Shown one piece after another: positions 27,701 to 36,253 of a stretch of DNA of 64,000 nucleotides; position 1 is the stretch's first letter, and each line of letters starts with the position of its first letter. Origin of the DNA: Flavobacterium cupreum (GTDB taxonomy: Bacteria > Bacteroidota > Bacteroidia > Flavobacteriales > Flavobacteriaceae); the NCBI RefSeq assembly GCF_003996965.1, contig NZ_QWDM01000018.1:1-64000 (forward strand), read 5' to 3'. The notes under the pieces are model-generated. The model saw only the letters and a list, made by a program, of their open reading frames with translations. It made no database searches and was not told the origin of the DNA. The translations under genes and the position numbers were made by a program.

Positions 27701-28124
27701 TTTCGGGTCGCTTGTGGGTAAATATTCGTTACCCATAAATGAGTTTTTAGAGCATTATGTAAAACCTCAGGAAAACGCCAACAGAACAGAAGTGCGATGG
27801 ATGGCTTTTACAACACCACAAAAAAATAAAGGATTGATAGTGGCAGATGATAAGAAAGTCCTGAGCATGAGTGCCTGGCCGTATACGCAGGAAAATTTAA
27901 GTGCAGCCAAACATACTTTCGATTTAAAGGATCCCGGATTTTTGACAGTCAATATCGATTTAATTCAAATGGGAGTTGGAGGAAATGACAGCTGGACAAA
28001 AGTTGCACAGCCATTAGAACAATATCAGATTCCTTCGGGGGATTATGAGTATAGTTTTTACCTAATCCCTTTTAACAGTTCAAAAAGTGCATTAGATGAA
28101 AGTCTGAAGAAATTTAAATATTAA
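24789..28124 (+). CDS. Secreted beta-galactosidase-type enzyme, GH2
   Basis: This 1111-residue LacZ-like GH2 has the full domain order: signal peptide (to about 36), sugar-binding jelly roll, immunoglobulin-like domain, TIM barrel, second Ig domain and C-terminal beta-sandwich (Bgal small-chain type). The acid/base Glu is E512 in SLGNEGG and the nucleophile is E606 in IIFVEYSHAMGNS. In pectin loci such enzymes remove beta-galactose or beta-glucuronate; LacZ-like motifs favour galactose. It lies 59 bp after the propeller lipoprotein in the same direction. Confidence 0.88.
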   Translation: MLKSNHSNPFFRFRFSNHILHFTTYLLLFTVFANAQSVTGEPAGIPELHKKYEFAPWEDPTVTSINRQPSRATAYSYENIEDALKGDRTKSRIQMLNGNWDFKYASSLKEASKDFYQTKVSGWNKIEVPSNWELKGYDIPIYKSAVYPFRPINPPYIPKDYNGVGSYQRSFTVPENWKDMTVTLHFGAVSSGFQVWLNGEFLGYGEDSFLPSEFDITPYLKPGENTVSVQVIRWTDGSYLEDQDHWRVSGIQREVFIMAEPKLRIQDFFYQTKLDKEYKDAVFQLRPKVENLTGEKIKDYTFQVQLYDPKNVALFKEPLQKPVIDMINESYPRLDNVRFGMFRETIKNPLKWSAEEPNLYTMVLWLKDPKGNIIDAKSCKVGFRSIEFSKENGKMLINGKETYVYGINRHDQHPTKGKALSREDIKQDLITIKKFNFNFIRTSHYPNDPYFYDLCDQYGIMVMDEADQETHGIGGKLSNDPKWTNAYLERMTRMVERDKNHPSVVMWSLGNEGGKGPNHSAMAGWVHDFDITRPVHYEPAQGNPRLDGYIDPLDPGYPKTIDHAYRFENPQDEPYVDMVSRFYPGVFTPKFLVDQKKDTRPIIFVEYSHAMGNSVGNLKELWDQFRSLPRVIGGCIWEFKDQGLVKIDEKTGQEYFAHGGDFGEKYHDGNFNTKGIVDSNGKPKGSIYECKWVFQPVTSNLSNGHQLEIKNRQAVTSLQNFIPVLKILENGNLIKIQILKPLNLEAGQSVILDLNPYLPKMKKEAEYFLNIEFQLSSDKEWAPKGYAVATDQFLLKKAEVALNFATPKDTKFKSAETDSDYKIKGKEFEITFTKENGALSSYIFNGEEQIFAPLLPNFVRPLTDNDKRGWKSQKVLKPWYQAKPKVVSTKMAIANDGTIITSDYEVIKDSAQVQVIYKIHENGIIKVAYSLKATNKLPNIPKIGMQLGVQRKFDQISWYGKGELENYIDRSFGSLVGKYSLPINEFLEHYVKPQENANRTEVRWMAFTTPQKNKGLIVADDKKVLSMSAWPYTQENLSAAKHTFDLKDPGFLTVNIDLIQMGVGGNDSWTKVAQPLEQYQIPSGDYEYSFYLIPFNSSKSALDESLKKFKY

Positions 28125-28230
28125 GTAAAGAATATCAAAAAAAAATCTGCTTAATCAGCAAAATCTGTGAGAGTAAAAATTTACACACAGATTGTCCGGT
28201 TTAAATACTAAAGAATAAAAAACAATACCA

Positions 28231-31200
28231 ATGTTTCAAAAAGCATACTTCTTTTTAATGTTACTTTTCGCGGGGTTCGTTTCCGCGCAGGAAATCCATA
28301 AAAAAGAAACCAATTTATTCCAGCCTGCAATCGAATCTTCCAGACCCTGGGTATATTGGTACTGGATGCAAAGTTCGTATTCGAAAGAAGGCATCACCGC
28401 CGATTTAGAAGCCATGAAACAGGCAGGAATCGGAGGCGCTTATCTCATGACTATAAAAGGACCGGCAAATCCGCTTTTGATTTCGCCTCCGGTTTTACAA
28501 TTAAGTAAAGAATTTTGGGAGCTAGTGCATTGGGCATTGACAGAAGCAGACCGTTTGGGCGTAAAAATTGCCTTCCATCCCGCGGATGGTTTTGCGGTTG
28601 CCGGCGGACCCTGGATTACGCCCGAGATATCCATGCAAAAAGTGGTTTGGGCAGATGTTACCGTGAAAGGAAAAGACATTAAAAATCTGACTTTACCCGT
28701 TCCAAAACATTACAAAGAATATTATAAGGATATTGCTGTTTTTGCGATTCCGCTAAAAGAAGAAATAATAACCTCAGTTAAAAAACAGCCAAAAATCACC
28801 TCAACTTTAGGAGATTTTGATGCTTCTTTTCTGAGTGATCCCAATAAAGAAGATCAATTCAGGTTAAAAGAAAAAGGATGGATTCAGTATGAATTTGACC
28901 AGCCATTTTTGTGCAAATCAATTCAGATCGAGACCAAAGGCAATAATTACCAGGCACATCGTCTGATTATCGAAGTAAGCGATGATGGAAAAAACTTTAA
29001 GAACCTTGGCAGATTAACAACACCAAGACAAGGCTGGCAGGATGCAGATGCTTTTTACACGCACAGTCTTATCCCGACAAAAGCCAAGTATTTCAGATTT
29101 GTTTATGATCCTGAAGGCACAGAACCCGGAGCCGAAGATCTGGATCCGGCAAAATGGAATCAGGGATTAAAAGTCGCCAAAATTATTTTATCCAACGAAG
29201 CGCTGATTGATAATTATCAGGGAAAATCCGGGGCAATCTGGAGGCTCAGTCCGCAGACCACAACGGCCGAAATCAAGGATAATGATTGCGTCGCACAATC
29301 AGAAATGATTAATATTTCAAAATTCACAGATACGAAAGGAATTCTGAACTGGAAAGCGCCTTCGAATACAAGCTGGCGAATTATCCGTTTTGGTTATACA
29401 TCTACAGGCTATGAAAACGCCACAGCAGGAGCAGGAAGAGGATTGGAAGTTGATAAATTTAATGTTGATGCCGTTCGCTTTCAACTCGATCATTGGTTTG
29501 GTGAAATGCTAAGGGTGGCAGGTCCGGAACTTGCCTCAAAAGTGGTGAAAATCCTTCATATTGACAGTTGGGAATGCGGCAGCCAGAACTGGTCGCCCGT
29601 TTTTAGCGATGAATTCAAAAAACGCAGGGGCTATGATATCGTAGACTATCTTCCGGTGATGGCAGGGATTCCATTGAATGATATTGAGACTTCCGAAAAA
29701 GTTTTGTACGACGTCAGAAAAACGATTTCAGAATTAATAACCGATAACTTTTTTGCCACATTGGCCGATGAAGCGAAGAAAGCCAGAGTACAATTCAGTT
29801 CCGAAAATGTAGCGCCAACGATGATGAGCGACGGACTTTTGCATTTTAAACACATCGATTATCCCAGTGGCGAATTTTGGTTAAAAAGCCCTACACACGA
29901 CAAACCAAATGATATGCTCGATGCTATTTCGGGAGGGCATATTTATGGCAAAGATATTATTCAGGCAGAAGCTTTTACCGAATTAAAAATGGACTGGGAC
30001 GAGCATCCCGGAAATCTCAAAACGCTTGCCGATAGAAATTACGCACTTGGAATCAACCGGTTTTTCTACCACGTTTTTGTACACAATCCATGGACGGACA
30101 GAAAACCCGGAATGACTTTAGATGGTGTTGGTTCTTACTTTCAAAGGGATCAAACCTGGTGGAAAGCCGGAAAAGCCTGGGTAGACTACTGCCAGAGAGT
30201 GCAGTTTCAATTGCAAAAAGGTAAACCGGTTATTGATCTGGCTGTTTTTATTGGTGAAGATTTACCATCACGTTCCATTCTTCCGGACCGATTAGTGCCT
30301 TTTATTCCGAATATTTTCGGATCGGCAAGAGTACAGCAGGAGAAAATCAGATTGGAAAATGAAGGACAGCCGGGTTTGAGAGCACCAAAGGAAGTTACCT
30401 CTTCAAAAAACAGTACCGATTTATCACAATGGATAAATGCGATGAATGGCTATCAGTACGATTCTTTTAACTCAGATGTTTTAATCCGCAAAGCTAAAGT
30501 CGAGAACGGAAAAATAACATTTGACGGAGGCATTTCATATGGCGCTTTACTTTTTCCGGGAAGTCATAAAATGGCGCCGAATAAAATGATTTCTTTAGCC
30601 TCCGCCGAAAAAATAGTACAGCTGTTAAAAGATGGAGGGACTATTTTTATTGCTGAAAAACCGAATGTACAGCCGGGAATCCAATCAGATGCAGATGAGA
30701 AAAAGTGGCAGTTGATAGTAGATGAAATCTGGAATGACAGCCCGAATGCTTCTTCGTGGAAAATAGGAAAAGGAACAGTTATTAAACTTCCTTATTTGGG
30801 AAATGATTTTAAGGAAATCGGAATAGCACCGGATGTTTATTTTCTAAAATTAAATCGCGAAGACTCAGAAACAATTGCCTGGACACACCGCAAATCAGAA
30901 TCGGAAGAAATCTATTTTCTATCCAATCAGAAAGAAGAAAAAAGAACATTTGAAGTTTCATTTCGCGTAACTGGAAAAATTCCACAATGGTACAATCCTG
31001 TAACCGATAAAACCACTGTTTTAAAAAGCTGGAAAATAGAAAATGGGCGAACGCTGATTCCATTATCCTTAAATGAAAATCAATCCGGATTTGTCATTTT
31101 TAAAGAAGAAACAAAAAATAAATCAGGTCAGGCAAATCAGAATACAACCGAGTTTGAAACCGTACAGACTCTAGACGAAAACTGGGAACTGCGGTTTGAT

Positions 31201-31641
31201 CCGGAATTCCACGGCCCTAAAGAAGTCGTAAAAACAAATGTACTTTTTGACTGGAGCACTTCTTCAGACGACAGGATTAAATATTATTCAGGAACAGTTT
31301 CGTATCAAAAAGAAGTGATCTGGAACGGAAATACCACCGGTCAATTTTGGCTGGATTTAGGAACAATTGCCAATATCGCCGAAGTCAGCGTCAACGGAAA
31401 AGACTGCGGTACAATCTGGACATTTCCGTACAGGGCTAATATTTCAGCTGCCCTGCAAAAAGGAAAAAACAAGATTGAAATAAAAATCACCAATACCTGG
31501 GCAAACCGGTTAATTGGCGACCAAAAGTTACCGAAAGAAGAAAGATTAACCTGGACAACAGCGCCTTTCAGATTGGAAGGAGAGCCATTATTGAAAGCTG
31601 GTTTATTGGGGCCCGCTAGGATTGTGAAAGAGTTGAAGTGA
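28231..31641 (+). CDS. Secreted alpha-L-rhamnosidase, GH106
   Basis: The protein has 1136 residues with a signal peptide ending at about residue 19 (VSA-QEI). The start of the catalytic TIM barrel shows PWVYWYWMQSSYSKEGITAD and GGAYLMTIKG, followed by ADGFAVAGGPWITPEISMQK, all hallmarks of GH106. Inserted carbohydrate-binding-like beta domains (about 210-330) and a C-terminal galactose-binding-like sandwich (FWLDLGTIANIAEVSVNG) complete it. GH106 enzymes release rhamnose from RG-I and RG-II. Last gene before the tandem repeat region. Confidence 0.87.
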   Translation: MFQKAYFFLMLLFAGFVSAQEIHKKETNLFQPAIESSRPWVYWYWMQSSYSKEGITADLEAMKQAGIGGAYLMTIKGPANPLLISPPVLQLSKEFWELVHWALTEADRLGVKIAFHPADGFAVAGGPWITPEISMQKVVWADVTVKGKDIKNLTLPVPKHYKEYYKDIAVFAIPLKEEIITSVKKQPKITSTLGDFDASFLSDPNKEDQFRLKEKGWIQYEFDQPFLCKSIQIETKGNNYQAHRLIIEVSDDGKNFKNLGRLTTPRQGWQDADAFYTHSLIPTKAKYFRFVYDPEGTEPGAEDLDPAKWNQGLKVAKIILSNEALIDNYQGKSGAIWRLSPQTTTAEIKDNDCVAQSEMINISKFTDTKGILNWKAPSNTSWRIIRFGYTSTGYENATAGAGRGLEVDKFNVDAVRFQLDHWFGEMLRVAGPELASKVVKILHIDSWECGSQNWSPVFSDEFKKRRGYDIVDYLPVMAGIPLNDIETSEKVLYDVRKTISELITDNFFATLADEAKKARVQFSSENVAPTMMSDGLLHFKHIDYPSGEFWLKSPTHDKPNDMLDAISGGHIYGKDIIQAEAFTELKMDWDEHPGNLKTLADRNYALGINRFFYHVFVHNPWTDRKPGMTLDGVGSYFQRDQTWWKAGKAWVDYCQRVQFQLQKGKPVIDLAVFIGEDLPSRSILPDRLVPFIPNIFGSARVQQEKIRLENEGQPGLRAPKEVTSSKNSTDLSQWINAMNGYQYDSFNSDVLIRKAKVENGKITFDGGISYGALLFPGSHKMAPNKMISLASAEKIVQLLKDGGTIFIAEKPNVQPGIQSDADEKKWQLIVDEIWNDSPNASSWKIGKGTVIKLPYLGNDFKEIGIAPDVYFLKLNREDSETIAWTHRKSESEEIYFLSNQKEEKRTFEVSFRVTGKIPQWYNPVTDKTTVLKSWKIENGRTLIPLSLNENQSGFVIFKEETKNKSGQANQNTTEFETVQTLDENWELRFDPEFHGPKEVVKTNVLFDWSTSSDDRIKYYSGTVSYQKEVIWNGNTTGQFWLDLGTIANIAEVSVNGKDCGTIWTFPYRANISAALQKGKNKIEIKITNTWANRLIGDQKLPKEERLTWTTAPFRLEGEPLLKAGLLGPARIVKELK

Positions 31642-32381
31642 AAGAGGAAAGAGTATAGAGGAAAGAGTATAGAGGAAAGAGGAAAAGGAAGTAAATAAAT
31701 GAATAGCGTCCAGCTTTAGCTGGATGAACAAGGTAGGAAATCAGGATTGTGGCTTTAGCCAAAAACGGTAATATTTTGACTAAAGCCAGTTTCAAAGCCA
31801 ATTTTATTCCTGCAGCTAAAGCTGGAGGCAATTTAAAAGAGAATAGAAAACAGAATGAAGAAAATTTTGCCACAGATTAAAGGATTAACGCAGATTTAAA
31901 AATCCATATAATCCTATAATCTGTGGCAAAAGAATAAAAATAATAATGAATAGCGTCCAGCTTTAGCTGGATGAAGAAGGTAGGAAATCAGGATTGTTAC
32001 TTTAGCCAAAAACGGTAATATTTTGGCTAAAGCCAGTTTCAGAGCCAATTTTATTCCCCCAGCTAAAGCAGTAGACAATTTAAAAGATAAAATAGAAAAC
32101 ATAAAAGAACAAAATTTTGCCACAGATTAAAGGATTAACGCAGATTCAAAAATCCATATAATCCTCTAATCTGTGGCAAAAGAATAAAAATATAATGAAT
32201 AGCGTCCAGCTTTAGCTGGATGAAGAAGGCAGGAAATTGGGACCTCCGGCTAAAGCTGGAGGTAATTCAAAAAAATAGGATATAAACAGAATGAACAAAC
32301 CTTTGCCACAGATTAAAGGACTAGCACAGATTTAAAAATCCATACAATCCTATAATCAGTGGCAAAAAACACAGACGACCA
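31642..32381. repeat. Compound tandem repeat, period about 248 bp
   Basis: Two elements alternate. One begins GAATAGCGTCCAGC at 31701, 31948 and 32197 and contains TTAGCTGGATGAA and GGCTAAAGCC inverted motifs. The other is a palindrome with CCACAGATTAAAGGATTA and CTGTGGCAAA ends, at 31866-31930, 32116-32180 and 32302-32366. The third copy of the first element has an internal deletion. Short GAGGAAAGAGTATA direct repeats precede it (31646-31685). No gene is seen in this 740-bp gap. Confidence 0.85.
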
Positions 32382-33815
32382 ATGAAATATACTCTTGTAG
32401 CTATTGCAATATTTTTAGCAAGCTTTCAAAGCAATGCAAAAATAAAATTACCTGCCTTGTTTTCAGATAATATGATGCTGCAGCAAAAATCGAATGCACC
32501 TATTTGGGGCTGGGCAGAAAAGAATGGAGCGGTTACCATAAAAACGTCATGGAATTCAAAAATTTATAAAGCCAAAGCAGACAACTTTGGAAAATGGAAT
32601 GTAGCCCTGCAAACGCCTGCAGCAGGCGGTCCGTTTACAATTGAAGTTAGCGAGGGAACTGAAAAAGTAATAATAAAAAATATAATGATCGGAGAAGTCT
32701 GGCTGTGTGCCGGACAATCGAATATGGAAATGCCTTTAAAAGGCTTTCAGGGACAACCCGTTAAAAACGGAAACGAAATTATTGTTAGATCCGCCAATAA
32801 AAATATTCATCTGATTACCATTCCAAGAGCAACAGTTTTGGAGCCTTTGGATAATTTTGAAGGAAAATGGGAAGTGGCTTCACCAAAATCGACCGCTAAT
32901 TTTAGTGCAACAGCCTGGTATTTTGGGTCGCTTTTACAGGAAGTTTTAGATGTGCCGGTAGGATTGATTCATGTTTCGTACGGTGGTTCCAGCATGGAAG
33001 CGTGGATGAATCAGGAAATGCTGAAAGATTTTGCAAGTGCTAAGATTCCGACCACCAAGGAAGAGTTGGCAAAAGATCCCAATCGCGTTCCGACGACTTT
33101 GTTTAACGGAATGCTTTCGCCGGTTATCGGTTACGGAATCAAAGGCTGTATCTGGTATCAGGGTGAATCCAATTACGAAAGAGCTTCTGAATATACGGCG
33201 CTGATGAAAAAAATGGTCAGCAGTTGGAGGATTTTATGGAAACAGGGCGATTTTCCTTTCTACTACTCCCAGATTGCCCCTTTTAATTATGCGCAATTTC
33301 ATCCAAAAGATTATCTCGAAAAGTACAATTCGGCATATTTGAGAGAAGCACAGCTGAAGGCTTCAAAAGAAATTCCGAATTCAGGAATGGCTGTATTGAT
33401 GGATGTTGGGGAAGAAAATAACATTCACCCAATGGATAAAGAAAAAGGCGGAAACAGGCTGGCTTTTCAGGCTTTGGCAAAAACCTACGGAATGGAAGGG
33501 TTCGAATTTGAAAGTCCAAAATACAAAGCCATGGAAATAAAAGACGGTTCCGTAACGGTTTCTTTTGATGATGCTGCCAACGGAATTACCTCGTATGATA
33601 AAGAAGTAACGGGTTTTGAACTGGCTGGAGAAGATAAAGTATTTTACCCGGCGAAAACAGTAGTCCGCAGAAAATCAGTGGTTTTGACTTCTGATAAGGT
33701 GGCGAAGCCCGTTGCCGTGAGATATTTGTTTAAGGATTTTGTTAAGGCAGAATTGTTTAGTGCGGGAGGTTTGCCGGTTTCGTCTTTCAGGACTGATGAA
33801 TGGGAAGTTTTTTAA
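32382..33815 (+). CDS. Secreted acetylesterase, sialate O-acetylesterase (SASA) family
   Basis: The protein has 477 residues with a signal peptide to about residue 19. An N-terminal Ig-like domain precedes an SGNH-type esterase with the nucleophile S113 in GQSNM and the second block GCIWYQGESNYERA (about residues 250-264). The late DVGEENNIHP segment supplies the catalytic His region. In pectin loci these enzymes remove acetyl groups that block glycosidases; RG-II carries acetyl on aceric acid and methyl-fucose. Acetylxylan esterase is the other family activity. It probably starts the unit running to GH127. Confidence 0.85.
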   Translation: MKYTLVAIAIFLASFQSNAKIKLPALFSDNMMLQQKSNAPIWGWAEKNGAVTIKTSWNSKIYKAKADNFGKWNVALQTPAAGGPFTIEVSEGTEKVIIKNIMIGEVWLCAGQSNMEMPLKGFQGQPVKNGNEIIVRSANKNIHLITIPRATVLEPLDNFEGKWEVASPKSTANFSATAWYFGSLLQEVLDVPVGLIHVSYGGSSMEAWMNQEMLKDFASAKIPTTKEELAKDPNRVPTTLFNGMLSPVIGYGIKGCIWYQGESNYERASEYTALMKKMVSSWRILWKQGDFPFYYSQIAPFNYAQFHPKDYLEKYNSAYLREAQLKASKEIPNSGMAVLMDVGEENNIHPMDKEKGGNRLAFQALAKTYGMEGFEFESPKYKAMEIKDGSVTVSFDDAANGITSYDKEVTGFELAGEDKVFYPAKTVVRRKSVVLTSDKVAKPVAVRYLFKDFVKAELFSAGGLPVSSFRTDEWEVF

Positions 33816-33917
33816 CCATATAAATAATTATCTGCCAAATCTGCTAAATCTGCGTGAACAAAATTAGCTCGCAGATTTAGCAGATTAGGCAGATTTTAAA
33901 ATAATAAAGTAATAAAA
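33816..33917. repeat. AAATCTGC-type inverted repeat
   Basis: CTGCCAAATCTGCTAAATCTG (about 33832) faces CAGATTTAGCAGATTAGGCAG (about 33875), a clear hairpin of the same family as that at 23406. Confidence 0.7.
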
Positions 33918-36248
33918 GTGAAAAATGCTTTAATCCTGGTTTTTCTATTTGTAACGCTTTTTGCTAAGGCGCAAATTCCTGTGCTCAAAAACTACAACCA
34001 GGTTTGGAATACACAAAGTAAAAATTCCTCCGAATCAATGCCTTTGGGAGGCGGTGATACTGGACTGAATGTCTGGGTAGAAAAAGGTGATTTGTATTTT
34101 TATTTTTCCCGAAGCGGCACTTTCGACGAACATAATACTTTACTCAAACTGGGTCGTGTAAAAGTTACGTTAACCCCTAATCCGTTTGAGGCAAATGAAG
34201 GTTTTCATCAGGAACTGGTTTTGAAAGACGGTTGTATTTTAATTGCTCAAAATAATACCAAAATAAAACTTTGGGTGGATGTGTTTAATCCGGTCATTCA
34301 TTTGGATTTTGAAAGTCAGACGCCGCTGAAAATGACTGCCTCCTACGAAAGCTGGCGTTATAAAAATCGGGAATCCAAAGGGAAAGCCAATAATGCCAAT
34401 TCGTATAAATGGTCGCCTCAGGGAGAAATTATCACCTATAAAGATTCGGTTTCGTTTGAAAACAACGGCATAAAATTCTATCATAAAAATCGAGAACAAA
34501 CTGTTTTTGATGTGGCAGTACAACAGCAAAAAATGGAATCGGTAAAAGATCAAATGCTGAATCCTTTGGCGAATTTGACTTTTGGCGGATTCATGACAGG
34601 AAGTAATTTAAAACCTGACGGCACTTATTCGGGAATTTATCAGAATACCGATTTTAAAGGATATAGTCTTTCGAGCATAAAACCTTCGAAAAAACAGGCT
34701 TTACAACTTTATTTAAATACAAGTCACTCTGGCGTTGAGGTTTGGAATAACGGATTGAAAAATCAGATTTCAGCAAATAAAAATATTTCAAAACAAGCGG
34801 AAAAAAATACGGTAAAATGGTGGAATGATTTCTGGAACCGCAGTTTTATTTTTACGCAAAAAAAACAAACGACAGAGAAAGATTCGGTGTATCAAATAGG
34901 CCAAAATTATCAATTGTTCCGCTATATGCTGGGCTGTAATGCGTATGGGAAATACCCGACGAAATTCAATGGGGGGCTTTTTACGGTCGATCCCGTTTTT
35001 ACCAATCCGGATTTGAATTTTACACCAGATTTCAGGAATTGGGGAGGCGGAACCATGACGGCTCAAAACCAGAGACTGGTTTATTTCCCTATGGTGAAAA
35101 GCGGTGATTTTGATCTGATGAAATCGCAGCTGGATTATTATGTGAGCCTTCAGAAAAATGCAGAATTGAGAAGTAAAATCTATTGGAATCACAACGGTGC
35201 CTCATTCACAGAACAATTAGAAAATTTTGGGCTGCCAAATCCGGCCGAATACGAATGGAAACGCCCCGCAGACTATGATCCCGGAATGGAATATAATGCA
35301 TGGCTGGAGTACGAATGGGATACGGTTTTTGAGTTTTGCCAGATGATGCTGCAACAGAAGGAATTTGGCAAGGAAGATATACAAAAGTACAATTCTTTTA
35401 TTATCAGCTGTCTTCGTTTTTTTGATGAACATTATCAATATCTGGCTAAAAAGAGAGGACGAAAAGCACTGGATGGAAACGGGCATTTGATTCTTTTTCC
35501 GGGTTCCGGTGCAGAAACCTACAAAATGGCTCATAATGCCAACAGTACGATTGCCGCTTTGAAAGTAATTACACAACAGCTTTTAAATCTGTCTTCAACA
35601 GAATTATCGAAAGAAGATCTAGCTTACCTAACCGGATTTCAAACCAGAATTCCGCCTTTAAATTTTGGAGCGATTGAAAATCACAAAGTATTAGTCCCTG
35701 CAAAATCGTGGGAGCGTATTAACAATTCAGAAGTACCGCAATTGTATCCGGTGTATCCCTGGGGAATTTACGGCATTGGAAAACCAGATTTAGAAACCGC
35801 TTTGAATACCTGGAAGTATGACGCTGATGCTATAAAATTCAGAAGCCATGTGGGTTGGAAACAGGATAATATTTTTGCTGCGCGCCTGGGCTTAACCGAA
35901 GAAGCTAAAAAATACAATTTGCTGAAAATGGCCAATTCAGAAAGAAGGTTTCCGGCATTTTGGGGACCGGGTTTCGACTGGGTTCCGGATCATAACTGGG
36001 GCGGCTCGGGAATGATCGGCATGCAGGAAATGCTTTTGCAGGAAGCAGAGGGTAAAATTTATCTTTTTCCGGCCTGGCCAAAAGAATGGAATGTTCATTT
36101 TAAGTTACACGCTTCCCGAAATACGATTGTTGAGGCCGAACTTCAAAACGGAACTTTCAAAATTATAAAAGTTACTCCCGAAGGAAGAACAAAAGATATT
36201 GTCAGTCTCCTAGGGAAATCAATAGAAGAAAAAATTAAATTAAAATAA
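33918..36248 (+). CDS. DUF5703-containing six-hairpin glycosidase-like protein
   Basis: The protein has 776 residues, starting at GTG, with a signal peptide to about residue 18 (LFAKA-QIP). The N-terminal part, VWNTQSKNSSESMPLGGGDT then LLKLGRVKVTLTPNPF, matches the DUF5703 domain from memory. The C-terminal two-thirds have the alpha/alpha six-hairpin pattern with GWKQDNIFAARLGLTEEAKK and the WGGSGMIGMQEMLLQ segment seen also near the end of GH95 enzymes. No characterised member is known to me. By context, alpha-L-fucosidase or alpha-L-galactosidase activity on pectic side chains is possible. It is followed 5 bp later by the lyase-like gene. Confidence 0.75.
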   Translation: MKNALILVFLFVTLFAKAQIPVLKNYNQVWNTQSKNSSESMPLGGGDTGLNVWVEKGDLYFYFSRSGTFDEHNTLLKLGRVKVTLTPNPFEANEGFHQELVLKDGCILIAQNNTKIKLWVDVFNPVIHLDFESQTPLKMTASYESWRYKNRESKGKANNANSYKWSPQGEIITYKDSVSFENNGIKFYHKNREQTVFDVAVQQQKMESVKDQMLNPLANLTFGGFMTGSNLKPDGTYSGIYQNTDFKGYSLSSIKPSKKQALQLYLNTSHSGVEVWNNGLKNQISANKNISKQAEKNTVKWWNDFWNRSFIFTQKKQTTEKDSVYQIGQNYQLFRYMLGCNAYGKYPTKFNGGLFTVDPVFTNPDLNFTPDFRNWGGGTMTAQNQRLVYFPMVKSGDFDLMKSQLDYYVSLQKNAELRSKIYWNHNGASFTEQLENFGLPNPAEYEWKRPADYDPGMEYNAWLEYEWDTVFEFCQMMLQQKEFGKEDIQKYNSFIISCLRFFDEHYQYLAKKRGRKALDGNGHLILFPGSGAETYKMAHNANSTIAALKVITQQLLNLSSTELSKEDLAYLTGFQTRIPPLNFGAIENHKVLVPAKSWERINNSEVPQLYPVYPWGIYGIGKPDLETALNTWKYDADAIKFRSHVGWKQDNIFAARLGLTEEAKKYNLLKMANSERRFPAFWGPGFDWVPDHNWGGSGMIGMQEMLLQEAEGKIYLFPAWPKEWNVHFKLHASRNTIVEAELQNGTFKIIKVTPEGRTKDIVSLLGKSIEEKIKLK

Positions 36249-36253
36249 CAGCA

